In this document: positions 5,321 through 6,174 of the stretch, one piece after another
Layout: each line of letters starts with the position of its first letter
Position numbering within the stretch: position 1 is the stretch's first letter
Source: an uncultured Bacteroidales bacterium
GTDB taxonomy: Bacteria > Bacteroidota > Bacteroidia > Bacteroidales > Marinilabiliaceae
Length of the DNA stretch: 6,174 nt
NCBI GenBank assembly: GCA_934725785.1
Contig: CAKVCS010000066.1
Location: 1-6,174, forward strand
Direction: 5' to 3'
The notes under the pieces: model-generated
What the model saw: only the letters and a program-made list of their open reading frames with translations
Database searches by the model: none
What the model was told of the DNA's origin: nothing
Made by a program: the position numbers and the translations under genes

Positions 5321-6174
5321 TCATTTCATCTCTTTGTAGTCCGATATGTTTTTGACGCCCTCAATATGATTGGTCTTTATGTCTCGGCTCAGCAGGTGGC
5401 TCAGCTCAGCCCCGGTCATTTTTATGGATGGGTGGAAGTCGGCCGATGTGGCGTAGGCCTCAAGGGCTTCAGCCCAGGCTCTGCCTTCCGGGTGCGCCTT
5501 CACCGCGCCGAGGTCTGTCATGCATATTAGCACTTTCCCCAGCCCTATTTTCACCCCGAACACCACGCCAAGCTTGTGGTTGCGGTTGACGTTGTCTATG
5601 GCCGCCACCTCGGGTTTCAGGGCCGGCGGAGTCCCGTCCAATATAAGTGGGCGGCTGTGGCGCATTATGTCCCACCATTGGAAGTCCGAGTGGCTCTCGG
5701 AGGGGAACGCTTTGAACAGGCTCTTCGATGTGTCGATCGTGTAGCCGAGCGTGCCGGGCGATACGGGCTTGCCGTTGTTCTCGCTTATCGTTTTGAACAT
5801 GGCGTAGTTCCAATAGTCGGGTATGAACATCCCGCCGACGGTCTGACGCTCTACGGCTTTGTGGTTTGGCGTCAGCAGCAGCGTCGCGCCCATCTCTACT
5901 TTGCCAAGTATGGCGTCCGTAAGCTTTTCAGACCTTATCAAGTTTATGTTTTTGCCCGCGTCCGATCGTTTGTCGGGGTATGCCCATATCGTGTATGCGT
6001 TGTGGGCGCCGCCTATTGACATTTCAAGCCTCATCTGCGTCGGGTCTTTTATGCCGTCGAGCTTTGCCACTACTGCGCCCGTCTTGGTCACTCCTCCCGC
6101 TGGCGCGGCCACCTTGAAGCAGCCGCGGGCATATGCGCTCTTGTCCCCCTTGCGTGTAAGCGTCCACCTTAGCG
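5321..6174 (-). CDS. C-terminal part of a probable GH2-type glycoside hydrolase (5' end outside window)
   Basis: 283 residues are visible, ending with TGA at 5323-5321. The frame stays open to the window edge (it begins LRWTLTRKG), so the GTG at 6112 is internal and not the start. The visible part resembles the C-terminal region of large Bacteroides proteins annotated as GH2 beta-galactosidase-like enzymes. A short beta-rich stretch (about 20-65, including MRLEMSIGG and YTIWAYP) leads into a conserved tail: GGMFIPDYWNYAMFK, KPVSPGTLGYTID, SESHSDFQWWDIMRHSRPLI, IDNVNRNHKLGVVFGVKIG and HPEGRAWAEALEAY. The tail has glutamine-amidotransferase-like or trimerisation-like features often seen in such proteins. 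The GH2 catalytic barrel, its two glutamates and any signal peptide would be upstream and cannot be checked. It sits directly before a pectate lyase on the same strand, which suggests a role in pectin side-chain breakdown, for example galactose or uronic acid removal. A different hydrolase family sharing this tail is possible. Confidence 0.6.
   Translation of the reverse strand, partial: LRWTLTRKGDKSAYARGCFKVAAPAGGVTKTGAVVAKLDGIKDPTQMRLEMSIGGAHNAYTIWAYPDKRSDAGKNINLIRSEKLTDAILGKVEMGATLLLTPNHKAVERQTVGGMFIPDYWNYAMFKTISENNGKPVSPGTLGYTIDTSKSLFKAFPSESHSDFQWWDIMRHSRPLILDGTPPALKPEVAAIDNVNRNHKLGVVFGVKIGLGKVLICMTDLGAVKAHPEGRAWAEALEAYATSADFHPSIKMTGAELSHLLSRDIKTNHIEGVKNISDYKEMK

Noticed and set aside
1..6174. 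CRISPR arrays, tRNA or rRNA genes, IS ends, phage genes or defence systems
   Set aside because: No regularly spaced repeats, cloverleaf-like segments, transposase motifs or terminal inverted repeats with target duplications were found on reading both strands.

Overview
The window looks like ordinary chromosomal DNA from a gut- or rumen-type member of the Bacteroidales, with Prevotellaceae or Muribaculaceae as the best guess. The clues are the TyrA C-terminus, a PL1 pectate lyase with an Fn3-like N-terminus and a Por/T9SS-like tail, poly-aspartate linkers, a TAnnTTTG-type promoter element, and the absence of clear Shine-Dalgarno sequences. No phage, insertion sequence, CRISPR array, tRNA or rRNA is visible.

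Layout from left to right: (1) the 3' end of a plus-strand tyrA (prephenate dehydrogenase, about 1-319), closed by a strong 13-bp hairpin terminator (342-384). (2) Converging on it from the minus strand, a two-gene unit: an EamA/DMT-type ten-helix transporter (2372 to 1446), followed one base later by an exported TPR-like protein of unknown function (1444 to 437). (3) A 233-bp spacer rich in inverted repeats (2373-2605). (4) A large secreted multidomain pectate lyase on the minus strand (5014 to 2606). (5) A 306-bp intergenic region holding the pectate lyase promoter, which has an 8-bp G tract just upstream of its -7 element, and a strong terminator for the gene behind it. (6) The 3' end of a minus-strand gene, probably a GH2-type glycosidase (6174 to 5321).

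Functionally, the right half is carbohydrate (probably pectin) utilisation. The GH2-like protein and the PL1 lyase lie in tandem on one strand but are separated by a terminator and a promoter, so they look like neighbouring, separately expressed transcription units. No SusC/SusD pair or hybrid two-component regulator lies inside the window, so membership in a polysaccharide utilisation locus is suggested but not shown. The EamA and TPR genes look translationally coupled and not obviously linked to pectin. tyrA is housekeeping aromatic amino acid biosynthesis.

I did not find a convincing undescribed system. The points most worth a second look are the homopolymeric G tract in the lyase promoter, the palindrome cluster ahead of the transporter gene, the modular lyase with twin Asp linkers and a sorting-like tail, and the EamA-TPR pairing.
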